Below are positions 22,406-33,186 of a DNA stretch of 64,000 bases, piece after piece (positions within the stretch are counted from its first letter, which is position 1; every line of letters begins with the position of its first letter). The DNA is taken from the NCBI GenBank assembly GCA_963576565.1, contig OY755040.1, positions 83,594,821 through 83,658,820 on the forward strand. Direction: 5' to 3'. The position numbers and the translations under genes were made by a program. The DNA comes from Aspidapion aeneum (taxonomy: Eukaryota; Arthropoda; Insecta; Coleoptera; Brentidae). The notes beneath the pieces are model-generated. The model worked only from the letters and a program-made list of their open reading frames with translations. It was not told where the DNA came from and did no database searches.

Positions 22406-25026
22406 CTTTTGGTATTCTTCTGTTAACTTTCTCATCATATACTCCATGTCTTCTTTATCATTAGCCACAATTACTTGGTCGTCAGCAAATTTTAGTGTGT
22501 ATATGGTAAATCGGTCGTTAAGTTGTATTCCCATGCCGTGCACTTTACGTTTCCAGTTTTTTAGAGCTACTGCGATATATATTTTAAAAAGAGTTGGAGA
22601 GATACAACATCCCTGTCTTAAGCCTTTTGTTACCAGGAATTCTTTTGAAAGTCGATTTCCAATTTTAATTTTAGATTTTGACCCTTTGTATAGTTCTTTT
22701 ATCGCTTTTATGTATGTATGATTGATATTAGTTTGCTCTAACACTGTTCATAATTTTTCTACTGGAACGGTATCATATGCTTTTTGTAGGTCTACAAAGG
22801 TAACATAAGTCTCTATATTTCTGGCGCTTCTTTTCTTAATTACTTGTTTAAGACAAAAAACATTATCACTACAAGATCTGCCTGCGCGAAACCCACTTTG
22901 CTCTTCTTCTTCTTGTTCATGAAAATCATTCTCTATTAGATCTCTAAGAATCCTACCGTACAATCTACGTAGAGTACTGGTTACTGAAATTCCTCTGTAA
23001 TTGTTGCAATCCAGCTTGTTTCCTTTTTTATGTGTTGAGGATATGAATGCAAGTTTCCAATCATTAGGTACTGGATGTCCGTTTATGCATTGGTTAATAA
23101 TATATGTGAGATTTTCGACTAGTTTCTCTGATCCATATTTGAGCATTTCAGCATATATTTCCCCAGGTCCGCTAGCTTTTCCGGATTTAAGCTTTTTAAT
23201 ATTATTCTTTATCATTTCTTTTTCGATGATTACTTCTTCTCCATGTACTTATATGTCTCTTCTCGGAGAGGCTGCCAGATATTCGGGTCTCGTCTCCTGC
23301 AGCAGTCCCTTGTAGTGTTCTGTCCATTGTTCTGGTTTGATTATCTGGATGTTTACTTTTTCTTTTGTTGGGTTTTTTACTGTAGAAATGAATTCCATAC
23401 TTCAGAACTCTGCCTACCTCCTACGTGTGTATTTATGTCGTGGCACTTGCGCTCGAACATTTCATTTTTTTCTGTGCGTATCAAATTTCTTAGCTGTCTT
23501 CTGGTTTCCCTGTAGATTTCTAGGTCTCTTTGCTCCTTAGTACTGAGCCATTTCAAGTATGTACGTTTTTTCTCTTTGACCATTTCCTGTATTTTGTCCG
23601 TCCACCACATCTTCCTGTTATTTCTATTATCTTGGTACCCAACAGCTTCGTTGCTTGCTTCCTTTAAGCTTTTTATTATGTTTGTATATATCTCTTCAAA
23701 TGAGTGATTTGTGTTTATTAATTTTTCATCTAATCGGTTCTGATACAATCTTTGAGTACTTTCGATTTCTAGACTTCTAAAGTTGTATTTTTGATTGTCT
23801 TCGATGCTTTCTAGGTTTTCATTTTCTCTAATACTTTCATCCTTATTTGTTTTTCTTAAAGGGAATAATATTTTTGCTTTTACCAGATGGTGGTCAGATC
23901 CACAGGTAACACCACGAAGTGCTCGCACATCATACCACTTTAATTGCGAGTGTTGTCCACCTATAGCATAATCAATGAATGATTTAAGATTTCTTGTTGG
24001 CTGAATCCAGGTATATCGATGAATATCCTTTTGTTTAAAAAAACCATTATTTATTTTTAGGTTGTGGGTTTCACACAATTGCATCAGAAGCCATTATCAT
24101 TTGTTACTTCCTCTCCAAATGGTCCTATCACTTTGCTCTGGGTTTGCCTACCAGTTCGGCTATTAAAATCGCCAAGCATAATTATTTCTCTGGTATTACC
24201 GATTTTTGTGATAGTCTCATCAAGTTGATCAAAGAACATTTGTTTTGTAGCTACTCTTTCGTCGTCTGATTGTGCGTAGACTGCTATTATGCTTATATTA
24301 TGTCCAAGCATCTTCATGTTCACTCGAAGTATGTTTTCACTAATGCAATCGTAGTCTGTAATTTTATTCTTTAGATTTTTCTTTATTAATAAGGATACCC
24401 CTCTGGCTGCTCTTCTTTCTTTTGGGACTCCAGTGAATATATGGACAAAATTACCGACACTATTCGTACCTGTTTCTTTCTTTTTTGTCTCAGTGAGTGC
24501 AATAATATCGATTTTGCAATTCTGCACTTCGGTTGCAATAAGGTCCAACTGTTGATTCACTCCCTGTACGTTCCATGTAGCTATGTTCATAGTCCTTTGT
24601 CTTTGCTTTTTTCGTCTTCGAGAGTTTCCATCCATTGCTCCGAGGCTTTGTTTAGGCTTTTTGGTAACTGCTTTGTTTTACAAGTATTAGAGAACCAGTC
24701 TAATGCCCCAACCCCCTACTTGGAGGGCCGGGATTTTTAATCAAGGTTTTACTCCTCTAGCCTTTGACGAGCCAACGCCATACTGTGAGGTAACAGCTGT
24801 AGTCTTTTATACTATCTCTAAAAGAAAGGGTTGCCACCTACGCTATGATCACCGTACCGAGGTCCATTCTCTCCGCCTTTCATATCGATGTGGTCTTCTC
24901 CCGTAACCCTTGGAAAGGGACCCTACACAGGTGCTAACTCTCCGGGTTAGAGAGTACCTGGAATCTTCGGAGGGCAGGGGTCGATTCATTTCCCCTGATA
25001 GACATCTGACGAGGCCTACCCGTACC
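22406..25026 (-). mobile_element. RTE-like LINE fragment, 3'-truncated
   Basis: Minus-strand frames read in order: an APE-type endonuclease (24635 to about 24084; MNIATWNVQG, TETK, GDFNSRTG), its end with SDHHLV (24084-23880), a linker, then reverse transcriptase (23215-22748; RGISV, QSGFRAGRS, FVDLQKAYD) and the catalytic FADDQ (near 22478). Frames are broken by several frameshifts and a stop near 22746. The 5' end is inferred at about 25026, where the minor virion gene sequence stops, with ~390 bp of 5' UTR. The RT ends abruptly at 22406 inside the thumb region and fuses to capsid sequence. LINEs normally lose the 5' end, so loss of the 3' end points to a later deletion that also took host-element sequence. 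Confidence 0.85.
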
Positions 25027-25685
25027 GAGTCAATAATAGTTTTAGTAATAGTTGAAGCGCCACCTGCAATCGATCCGAGGGCCGAGAGCCCGGCAAAAAT
25101 TGGCAAAAGGGGTAAAATTCCACCCTCCTTGGATTCGGAAGGGGATGATTCGGGTCTTTTTCAGCGACGGATGTTGAGGTGACTTTTTCAAAGCCATAGC
25201 AATTTTGTTGACAATCGCGCGCTTAAAAGTCACTTTGCAATTATTCTTTTGCTTCTTTATGCCCATACCAAGTTTTCTTTTGGTCTTCATGGCTCTCGTG
25301 GCCAGTAGAGCGTTCGCACGTTCACCAATACTAGCGTCTTTGCTTCGTACCCATTGCCAAGCTTTTTCTGCTAAGATTTTGTCAGCCTGATGACGTTTTT
25401 TTAGTGATGTGTGCTAAGAGTCCGCGATGTCGTGTTGTTTACAGGCCGCGTCCAGTGAGTTAATGTCAGGATCTCCGCAGACTAGACGCTTTTCTAATTT
25501 GGTTCCAGCTAAAATAATGAAGTGATTAATTATAATTTAAAAATAAAAAAGATTTAAATTCTACGTCAAAAATAAAAACCTAAAAACTTACATCCGCAAT
25601 ACTGGTATCCACCCAATAAGTGAGCCTCAAATGGAAGATTTTTTATTAAATTGTTTAACAGACCCTTACCCTCGTGAACATACAT
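25027..25685 (-). pseudogene. Polinton minor virion protein with PLA2-like domain, one intron
   Basis: The ATG is at 25685-25683. Exon 1 (25685-25592) ends in a YQYCG motif; a GT...AG intron (25591-25509, 83 bp, donor GTAAGT) follows; exon 2 resumes in frame with SGTKLEKRL and then LDAACKQHDIA, the Gly-rich loop and His-Asp dyad of the parvovirus-VP1-like phospholipase A2 domain. An in-frame TAG comes soon after. Further on are a helical LAEKAW...GERANALL segment, KRKLGMG, and a hydrophobic PIFAGLSALGS...GGAS segment reached by a frameshift near 25108. This layout (PLA2-like domain plus hydrophobic segment) fits minor capsid proteins of Polintons and adenovirus-like elements that help breach membranes. 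The 3' part is cut off by the LINE at about 25026. The gene is dead. Confidence 0.65.
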
Positions 25686-25754
25686 TCCAACTGAAGGCGT
25701 AATACATACTGAGACGTATTTATTTACGATAACTTACGGTGTCCAGTTCATAAC
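25686..25754. promoter_or_regulatory. bidirectional intergenic region
   Basis: 69 bp separate the start codons of the minus-strand minor virion gene (25685) and the plus-strand ATPase (25755). Divergent transcription of the structural and packaging arms must start in or near this AT-rich gap. No TATA box can be assigned with confidence. Confidence 0.4.
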
Positions 25755-26423
25755 ATGAAAGTCTTTCAGCAGCCAATTATAAACCTAGATTTTGATGTTC
25801 ACACCAATAGTAAGAATAGTAAACATGGAAAATTGTTACCGAACTCATTTAGAGCTTGGCCCAGTGGATGTGGAAAGACAAACATTATGTTGTCGTTGCT
25901 ATTTCACCCAAATAGTGTCAAGTTCAAAAACGTTTAAGTGTATTCAAAATCTTTATACCAACCCAGTTATCAGCTTTCTTCAAGAGGTTCTAAACAAAGC
26001 TTCAGGAGTTGGCTATTTTCCTTTTTGGAAAAATGAGGAAGTCATAGATCCTAATAAAGCTAAGGAAAATTCCATATTTATTTTTGATGATGTGTCATGT
26101 GACAGTCAACAAAAATTAGAGAATACTACTCTATGTGCAGGCATAAGAATATTGATGGAGCTTATCTCAGTCAAACGTATTCTAAAATACCAAAACAATT
26201 AATTCGCGACAATTGCAATATGATAATTCTGTTTATGCAGGATGCAATTAACCTAAGACATGCTTTTGATGAGCATGTATCACCAGACATGAGCTTTGAG
26301 GATTTCAAAGATATTTGTGCGGAATGTTGGAGTGAAAAATATGGTACTTTTGTTATAGTAAAAGATTTTGATGTAAACAATGGTAGGTATCGTAAGGGAT
26401 TTGACATGTATATACAAATTTGA
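25755..26423 (+). pseudogene. Polinton DNA-packaging ATPase (FtsK/HerA-like), frameshifted
   Basis: Starts at the ATG at 25755. The first frame holds the Walker A motif PSGCGKTN (near 25862). A frameshift near 25930 moves to a frame with a hydrophobic strand ending in acid residues, SIFIFDDVS, a Walker B candidate (near 26075). A second frameshift near 26140 moves to a frame with SQTYSKIPKQLIRDNCN and the C terminus ending at 26423. All parts are collinear, so the gene was whole until two indels. The family pumps DNA into the virion; in Polintons it is a hallmark gene. Confidence 0.85.
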
Positions 26424-26450
26424 GAAACATGTTTGGCGTCACTATGATTC

Positions 26451-27463
26451 ATGCTGCTGGACGAACAAACTGTTGCCGTCGCTACTCGCAAAAGAAAAAT
26501 CGCTAAACTCGCCAGATCTATTTAAAAAAAATACTTAGCATTAAAACTAGGGAGAACGGAACAAGATGAATCTCTTCATAGGTTATTTCAACCTATAAGT
26601 CAACCATTAAAAGAACTAGTAGCTGCTGCGACACATTCTTCAAAAAATATTTCTGAAAATAAATTGAAAGTGAAAGGGGAAAGAAAACAGGAAAAAAAGA
26701 ATGTAGAAGTTTTTACAAAGTTCCAAGTTCTTCAACAAGTTGCCGAAACAAAAGTCACTGATAATGATAATTTTGAAGAAAAGGATGATTATGATGAAGT
26801 ATTTACTACAAGCAATGATGATTTAAATGAAAAATTAAGCAAAGAATACTTGGAGCAATATCCTTTAATAGCCCAAAAATATGTTTTGGAATATAAAGAT
26901 AACAACGAAAAAATTGATAAAATATATGGACCTGAATATGACGCTCAACTCTCAAAATGAAAATTGGGGAGTCAATTTATTGACTTTGACAGGAAGACTG
27001 GTGCAATAAAAACCATAAGCAGACATTTTCAAGGAACGCACGGACTTTATAACTTATTATTTTATGATATGCCTGACGAATACACCACTGTGAAGATGAA
27101 GCTAACTATAAAGCCATTCTAACGGAAACAGGTGCTCACAAAGATATCCTGAATCGGTTAAAGGGTAGCCAAAAGTTTAAGTACCACTGTTTAAGACCAC
27201 TGTTTAAGACTACAGCCTTTTAACCAAGCAGATCAATAAAAATGCGTTCAACTTCGTCAATATCGAAGCCTTTAGGAAAGGGACTCGGTAATCAAATAAG
27301 ATACAACGAAGACCCAGTGGAATATGTTTATTGGGACGATCCCAATGAACTTGTTGATCAACTTAAGCTACTAATTTCTTTAAAAGATGCTGGCAATTCG
27401 GCACACGACAATGAAGCTATTTCAATAATAAACGAACTTAAAGAAGCCAATATTATACTTTAG
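26451..27463 (+). pseudogene. Polinton-type protein with YWDDPNELVD motif, broken
   Basis: From the ATG at 26451 the frame runs through a basic N terminus (TRKRKIAK), an early TAA at 26523, a long Lys/Glu-rich segment (26526-26957) and a TGA at 26958, then a DFDRKTG...GTHGLYNLLFYD block. After indels in 27090-27240 the C terminus is found in another frame (27242-27463) with YVYWDDPNELVDQLKLL and an ending rich in Asn/Glu. I recall this C-terminal motif from uncharacterised proteins common in insect Polintons; the function is unknown. It follows the ATPase by 27 bp and is co-directional. Confidence 0.6.
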
Positions 27464-27489
27464 AAAAACTTACTTTTATCAGTGTCATT

Positions 27490-28002
27490 ATGAGTGTTGA
27501 CAAATTCGGACGCTATTATGGAAGCCGAAAACGTACGTTTTCTATTCCAAGGCCAACCTTTCCTCATACATCTGATGGTGATGTGGACGCAAGTAATTTA
27601 AAAATATGTAATTTAAAAGATCCAATTTTAGACACTGATCCTGTGACTAAGAAATATGCAGACATGCAAGTATCACACACAATGTCTTTGATAGAAGGCG
27701 TTCAAGAACAGTTTGAACAGGACCTTGAAAACGTGGCGACAGCAGCCAAAACGATTGTTGAATTACAAATAGCACCCTTGGTTACAACGTTGCAAACTTT
27801 TGAAAATCAATTTAAACAAGTTAATGACAAATTAGAAGAAATATCAAAGTTCATTAATGACGATCCTCCAGTTGCAGGCAAACATCTGACTAATAAATTA
27901 TATGTAGACGAAAGCATCGTACGTTGCAAGGCCTTCTTACGGAAAGAGTTTGCGCAAGCAGATGCTAAGCTTCAAGAACAAATAAGTGATCTACTTTCTT
28001 AA
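27490..28002 (+). CDS. Polinton protein with N-terminal DKFGR motif and helical rod, unknown function
   Basis: Intact 170-aa frame from the ATG at 27490. It opens MSVDKFGRYYGSR, has an HTSDGDVDASNLKICNLKDP block and TDPVTKKYAD, then a long heptad-like region (about residues 70-130, FEQDLENVATAAKTIVE..., LEEISKF) likely to form a coiled coil, then a second NKLYVDESI block. The repeated DPVTKKYAD / NKLYVDESI pattern resembles phage-like fibre or stalk repeats. A structural fibre role is possible but inferred. It begins 27 bp after the previous gene and is undamaged, unlike its neighbours. Confidence 0.6.
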   Translation: MSVDKFGRYYGSRKRTFSIPRPTFPHTSDGDVDASNLKICNLKDPILDTDPVTKKYADMQVSHTMSLIEGVQEQFEQDLENVATAAKTIVELQIAPLVTTLQTFENQFKQVNDKLEEISKFINDDPPVAGKHLTNKLYVDESIVRCKAFLRKEFAQADAKLQEQISDLLS

Positions 28003-28056
28003 CTCGAAAATGTAAAATAATTTTTTTGTAAAGCGTTCAAGGAGTCATTTAAAGTC

Positions 28057-28972
28057 ATGCAACCCAAAGAGAAGGTACAACTTGTTAATGAGCTGCATAA
28101 GCAGAGTCGAAAAAACTACCCGAGACGCCGCACTATCATCAAAGGTTTGGATGACTTATGGCAAATTGACTTGGCCGATGTGCAAAAGTGAACATAATAA
28201 AAACTTTAAAATGATTATGGTAACCATTGATTGTTTCTGAAAGTACGTGTGGGTCAGACCGCTTAAGACAAAGACTGGAGATGAGATAACTAAAGCATTT
28301 GATGTCATTTTAAAACATTCGAAACGTTGCCCGAAAAATTTACAAACCGACCAGAGTACAGAGTTTTATAATTCTAAATTCCAAGCTTTAATGAAAAAAC
28401 ATAATGTCAACCACTATCATTTACCATAAAAAAGGCTGCTATCTGTGAAAGAGTCATAAGGACTTTAAAAAACAGGCTTTACAAATACTTTAGTCTTTAT
28501 GGTACCTACAAATGGATAAACGCCTTACCCGAAATCGTTGAAGCTTACAACAATACAAAACACAGTAATACTAAATGTAAACCGGCGAAGGTAAACAGAT
28601 CCAACGAGAAGGCAATTCTGCGTAGATGCTATACACATCTAAAAATTGTGGGACCTCGAAAATTTCATAAAAATGACGTAGTGCGCATATCGAAGGCAAA
28701 ACATATATTTGAAAAAGGTTATACACCTAATTGGACAACGGAATTATTTAAAATTACCAAAGTGAATATTACCAATCTTGCTACTTACATGATTGAAGAC
28801 ATGACGGGCGCTCTAATCAAGGGAGCTTTCTATGACGAGGAACTACAAAAAGCAGCCAATCCGGATGTTTATCTCGTTGAGAAAGTGCTACGAAGAAAAG
28901 GAAAAAAAGATGTACGTCCAATCGCTTGGTATGGATCGCACCCATAACAGCTGGATCGATGCTTCTGACTGA
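28057..28972 (+). pseudogene. Polinton retroviral-type integrase, frameshifted
   Basis: From the ATG at 28057 the frame reads an N-terminal basic segment (RKNYPRRRTIIKG) then LWQIDLAD with the first catalytic-type Asp, and stops. 28247-28429 in another frame reads VWVRPLKTKTGDEITKAF and LQTDQSTEF with the second Asp. After a TAA at 28427 the sequence continues in another frame with CERVIRTLKN, carrying the expected Glu. 28648-28947 holds a GPRKFHKNDVVRI SH3-like region and a chromodomain-like C terminus; an indel near 28946 shifts the last residues (SHNSWID) to the stop TGA at 28970-28972. This enzyme inserts Polinton DNA and produces the 6-bp duplication. At least four lesions; inactive. Confidence 0.88.
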
Positions 28973-29037
28973 TAAATTAAAAAAATTCGACTACCATAAA
29001 GTCATTTTAGTTTTACTTTTAAAGTTTGTGTCTTAAA

Positions 29038-31347
29038 ATGACAATGAGCCCAGAAAGTGTCGCCAACAACGTTGAGAGTGATTACCAATCATCAATGAGT
29101 CAAGACAGTGCTTCTGAATCATCTTCACCATCTGATTATGATTTGGAAGTTGATAGAATTTTGGAATTATATGAGGCTGAAGCCAGGTTAGAACCTTATT
29201 ATCTACAAACGTGGAATTTCGTACCCGTGAATTTAAAAATCAAACAAGTTTCGTGGCTAATCGGGCAAAAAGGAGTTTTTTTGTTTTCCTCATATTTTTC
29301 CGTAAGTAGCCTGAAAGCTTAACCTCACGGGGGTTCAAGATCCAATGGACACCGAATAAGTTTTGACAGTTAACTGTTTCGTCCTTATGGGACTCCTCAG
29401 AACACTGCTGGTCAATATGACAAATCTTGCGAAGTTAATTAGACGGTTTTGTCTCTAACCAAATATAAATAGTGAGAAAACTATCGCAAGAAGCGCCATC
29501 TACCGAGATACGAGAGAAACAAAAAAGAAAAGCAGGCGAAACACTGCTATACAATATCACACTGTTCTGAGGAGTCCCATAAGGACGAAACAGTTAACTG
29601 TCAACACTTATTAGGTGTCCATTAGATCTTGGACCCCCGTGAGGTTAAGCTTTCAGGCTACCCACGAAAAAATATGAGGGAAACAAAAAAACTCCTTTTT
29701 GCCAGATTAGCCACGAAACTTGTTTGATTTTTAAATTCACGGGTACGAAATTCCACGTTTGTTAGTATTATTTGGCTTAAAAAGTTCCGTTGATTGACGC
29801 TCACTGTCTTGATGACGGGTAAAAATGCAATATGTGTTGATCCGGTCTGAAAGACAAAGAGCTGTCGTAGGTCACGGACTATAGTTGTTTTCTTTTATTT
29901 GCATTCGATATTTTCATTGATCGATATTGTATAGCAGTGTTTCGCCTGCTTTTCTTTTTTGTTTCTCTTGTATCCCGGTAGATGGCGCTTCTTGCGATAG
30001 TTTTCTCACTATTTATATTTGATTAGAGACAAAACCGTCTAATTAACTTCGCAAGATTTGTCACATTGACCAGCAGTGTTCTGAGGAGTCCCATAAGGAC
30101 GAAACAGTTAACTGTCAACACTTATTAGGTGTCCATTAGATCTTGGACCCCCGTGAGGTTAAGCTTTCAGGTTACCCACGGAAAAATATGAGGGAAACAA
30201 AAAAACTCCTTTTTGCCCGATTAGCCACGAAACTTGTTTGATTTTTAAATTCACGGGTACGAAATTCCACGTTTGTTAGTATTATTTGGCTTAAAAAATT
30301 CCGTTGATTGACGCTCACTGTCTTGATGGCGGGTAAAAATGCAATATGTGTTGATCCGGCCCGAAAGACATAGAGCTGTCGTAGGTCACGGACTATAGTT
30401 GTTTTCTTTTATTTGCATTCGATCTTTTCATTGATCGATATTGTATAGCAGTGTTTCGCCTGCTTTTCTTTTTTGTTTCTCTCGTATCTCGCTAGATGGC
30501 GCTTCTTGCGATAGTTTTCTCACTATTTATATTTGATTAGGGACAAAACCGTCTAATTAACTTCGCAAGATTTGTCACATTGACCAGCAGTGTTCTGAAG
30601 AGTCCCATAAGGACGAAACAGTTAACTGTCAACACTTATTAGCTGTCCATTAGATCTTGGACCCCCGTGAGGTTAAGCTTTCAGGCTACCCACGGAAAAA
30701 TGTGAGGGAAACAAAAAAACTCCTTTTTGCCCGATTAGCCACGAAACTTGTTTGATTATTATCTACTGGAAACAATATACTCAATTGGTGGTTACGAAGT
30801 AAAAGTTGGAATGTCACCAGCAAGGTCGTCTACCCCCGCCATCATTTTGTCTCAGCCGTTGAAATCAAACAAAATTTCCCTAAGTACCTTTGAATGGACA
30901 GACTTTATTGAACTTTCGCAGCAGAGAATTACTGATTTTTTTGAAAAATCCACTACTGGTTACCCAGGTGAATGTGATTCACCATCAATATTGTTGCCAA
31001 TTTGGTTGTTTTGTAAAATTATTCAACTAGTATATGACGATCAGAAATTTTTAGAGATCAGCAAACATGGAGTTAAATTTATATTATGTGAAGAAGATAT
31101 AAGACTCGTATCACATCAAGTAGCAATGCTGGAGAATTTAAATTTTTGCTCGTACTACCACAACGTTTTAGATATGATTTCATCTCACAGCAGTAATAAT
31201 ACTGAATGTCTTTATGGTCCGTTAGAAACATTGTATACATTTTGTGAAGTATCCGCTGATGAACCGTTAAGTAGGGCTCTTAGAGAGTATATTTATTTTT
31301 ATAAAATCAAAGTTGTAAATCATTTAGAACGAAAAAAACATTTTTGA
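29038..31347 (+). pseudogene. unknown Polinton protein (~250 aa) split by an insertion
   Basis: The gene is in two parts: 29038-29206 (acidic, Ser-rich N terminus from the ATG at 29038) and 30767-31347 (194 residues to the stop). Between them is a 1549-bp insertion plus an 11-bp duplication. The two parts are in the same frame once the insertion and one duplication copy are discounted, with no stop in either, so the gene was intact when hit. The C-terminal part has STFEWTDFIELSQQRI and a Cys-containing stretch, but I recognise no domain. It lies between the integrase and the MMP on the same strand. It may be a cargo or accessory gene. Confidence 0.6.
29196..30766. mobile_element. foldback/tandem-repeat insertion with 11-bp duplication
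   Basis: TTATTATCTAC flanks it at 29196-29206 and 30756-30766. The inserted DNA (29207-30755) has a 354-bp arm (29207-29560) that is the reverse complement of the rest, followed by two complete and one partial copy of a 514-bp tandem unit (unit boundaries near 29565, 30079, 30593). No coding capacity. A foldback- or Mutator-like origin fits the long duplication; there is no transposase to confirm it. Confidence 0.75.
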
Positions 31348-31438
31348 ATTGTATTAGATAATACTTTATTAAAGTAAGATAGTATAAAATAAAATAATAT
31401 ATACAGAAAAATGGTATTTTTTTTTAAATATTTTATAC

Positions 31439-31727
31439 GTTAGCGTCACGTTATCGTCACGTTAGCGTCACGTTTGCGTCACGTCTGTGCCACGTTAGCG
31501 TCACGATAGCGTCACCTAAGTGTCACGTTAGCGTCACGTTAGCGTCACGTTTACGTCAGGTTAGCGTCACGTTAGCGTCACGTTTGCGTCACGATAGCAT
31601 CACGTAAGTGTCACGTTAGCGTCGCGTCTGCGTCGCGTTTGCGTCACAGTTGCGCCACGTTAGCGTCACGTTTGTGTCTCGTTTGCGTCACGTTTGCGTC
31701 ACGTTAGCGTCACGTTAGCATCACGTT
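31439..31727. repeat. 11-bp minisatellite
   Basis: About 26 tandem copies of GTTAGCGTCAC with point variants (GTTTGCGTCAC, GATAGCGTCAC and similar). It lies 92 bp after the preceding gene and 42 bp before the MMP start. Confidence 0.95.
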
Positions 31728-31768
31728 TATATAACTCTGTTTATTCTTTTTGAGCAGTATTAATCATA

Positions 31769-33186
31769 ATGTGGGCTAGTAAAGTTGGTAATTTTGATCA
31801 CACTGGTTATATTGACAATAGGTAAAACTTTTGATAAGACAGATGCTATTTCATTGTTGCAACGTTATGGCTACATAGCTGAAAACAGTAATATCACTAG
31901 CGCAAACACTGATTTAACTTCAGTGCTAATAGAATTTCAAGAAAAATATAATTTACCAGTAGATGGAAAGGTGAATGACGAAACAACCGAATTATTATAA
32001 AAACGTCGATGTATACAGGGGGATAATTCATACACAGTAATTTCGTCATGGAAAAAGATGAGTTTAGGATGGTTTTTTTCCGCAAGCTACACCAGAGGCT
32101 CTTTTAGTTGCCAAAAAAGTGTATGAAGTATGGGAAAGTGTTTCAAAATTTAATTTTACCTACATGAGATTTGCTAATGTTAAACCTGATATTACAATAA
32201 CTGTTGTTGGAAAACAACATTATTTTCGTTATAACTGTCAAGGTACCAAACGTTGTTCAACTGTTTTTACTCCTGGACAATTGGCGCATTCTTACTTCCC
32301 ACCCCAAAGTGGATGCGTTGAAATTCATATAAATAAAAATCAGGTTTGGGATTTTAGTTTAAATAATACAACTGGACATCGAGTTAGTTTCTTTTCTACC
32401 CTTTTACATGAAGTGGGCCATGCCTTGGGTTTGGGGCACGCCAGTGATCCAAACTCAATAATGTACCCTTGGTATCAAACTAAGGTTAGGAATTTATCAG
32501 AAGATGATACAGCAGGTTTAGAAGCATTGTACGGACCTAGAAATAAATACGCTGTGATTCCAAAATGGAGCCCCAGTATGCCGTTACCTATTACAATATC
32601 AGCGGGTCTTTCAACTACCATACCTACTCTCACTACTAGTAGCAGTCGTAAATTAAAACAAGAAGAAATAAAAAATGTCTGTGAATTAGAATATCCAGAT
32701 ATAATTTTTTTGGCGTATTCTCCTTCGTTTCCAATTTATCGCATGTATGTATTGAGTAACAATCTAATTTGGAAATACAATTTAAAGGATCATAAAATAC
32801 CCGCAAACGCAGAAAATGTTACAAAATATTTTCCAAAAGGATTGTCAAACGTATCACACGTCTATCAAGATAGTGCTGACGATTTGGTTGGTATAAGTGG
32901 AAATAGGATATACACTGTAGCGTTTTCTTCTATGCAAATTCAAAATACCAATTTGATTCCTGAAGTGAATAACTTTTTAAATTTTAATGCACTGTTCCAA
33001 ACAAATGCAGGAAAAAATTATGTCTTTTATGATTCTGATTCGTTTATTGAATTTGACTATGAAAAAATTGTATCTAGAGGTCGCATCAATGATATTTTTG
33101 CTGGTGTTTCAAATGGTATAACATCAGCTTTTAACTATATTGATGGACACATATATTTTTTAAGAAAAATTCATATTATACATTAA
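31769..33186 (+). pseudogene. matrix metalloproteinase (matrixin, M10A) captured by the Polinton
   Basis: Collinear MMP domains: a hydrophobic signal-peptide-like stretch (ATG at 31769, then a 1-nt shift into LVILITLVILTIG); a peptidoglycan-binding-like prodomain (ISLLQRYGYI...FQEKYNLPVDGKV...DET); a cysteine-switch-like KRRCIQGD just after a TAA at 31998; a shift in a T run near 32080; then the catalytic domain with the zinc motif HEVGHALGLGHA (near 32407) and Met-turn SIMYPWY; a Ser/Thr-rich linker; and a C-terminal hemopexin-like region with repeated beta blades (CELEYPDIIFLAY..., ~32670-33186). It is a secreted or virion-released protease in related systems, cleaving extracellular matrix. 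Host MMP genes normally have introns; none is seen here. The structural-metal loop before the active site is divergent. Three lesions suggest it is now dead. It lies inside the TIRs, co-directional with the integrase. Confidence 0.85.

Noticed and set aside
29207..29322. C-terminal extension of the acidic Polinton protein
   Set aside because: These residues come from the inserted foldback, not from the gene; the true continuation is at 30767.
31439..31727. CRISPR-like array
   Set aside because: Repeat and spacing are uniform 11-bp tandem units with no unique spacers, in a eukaryotic context.
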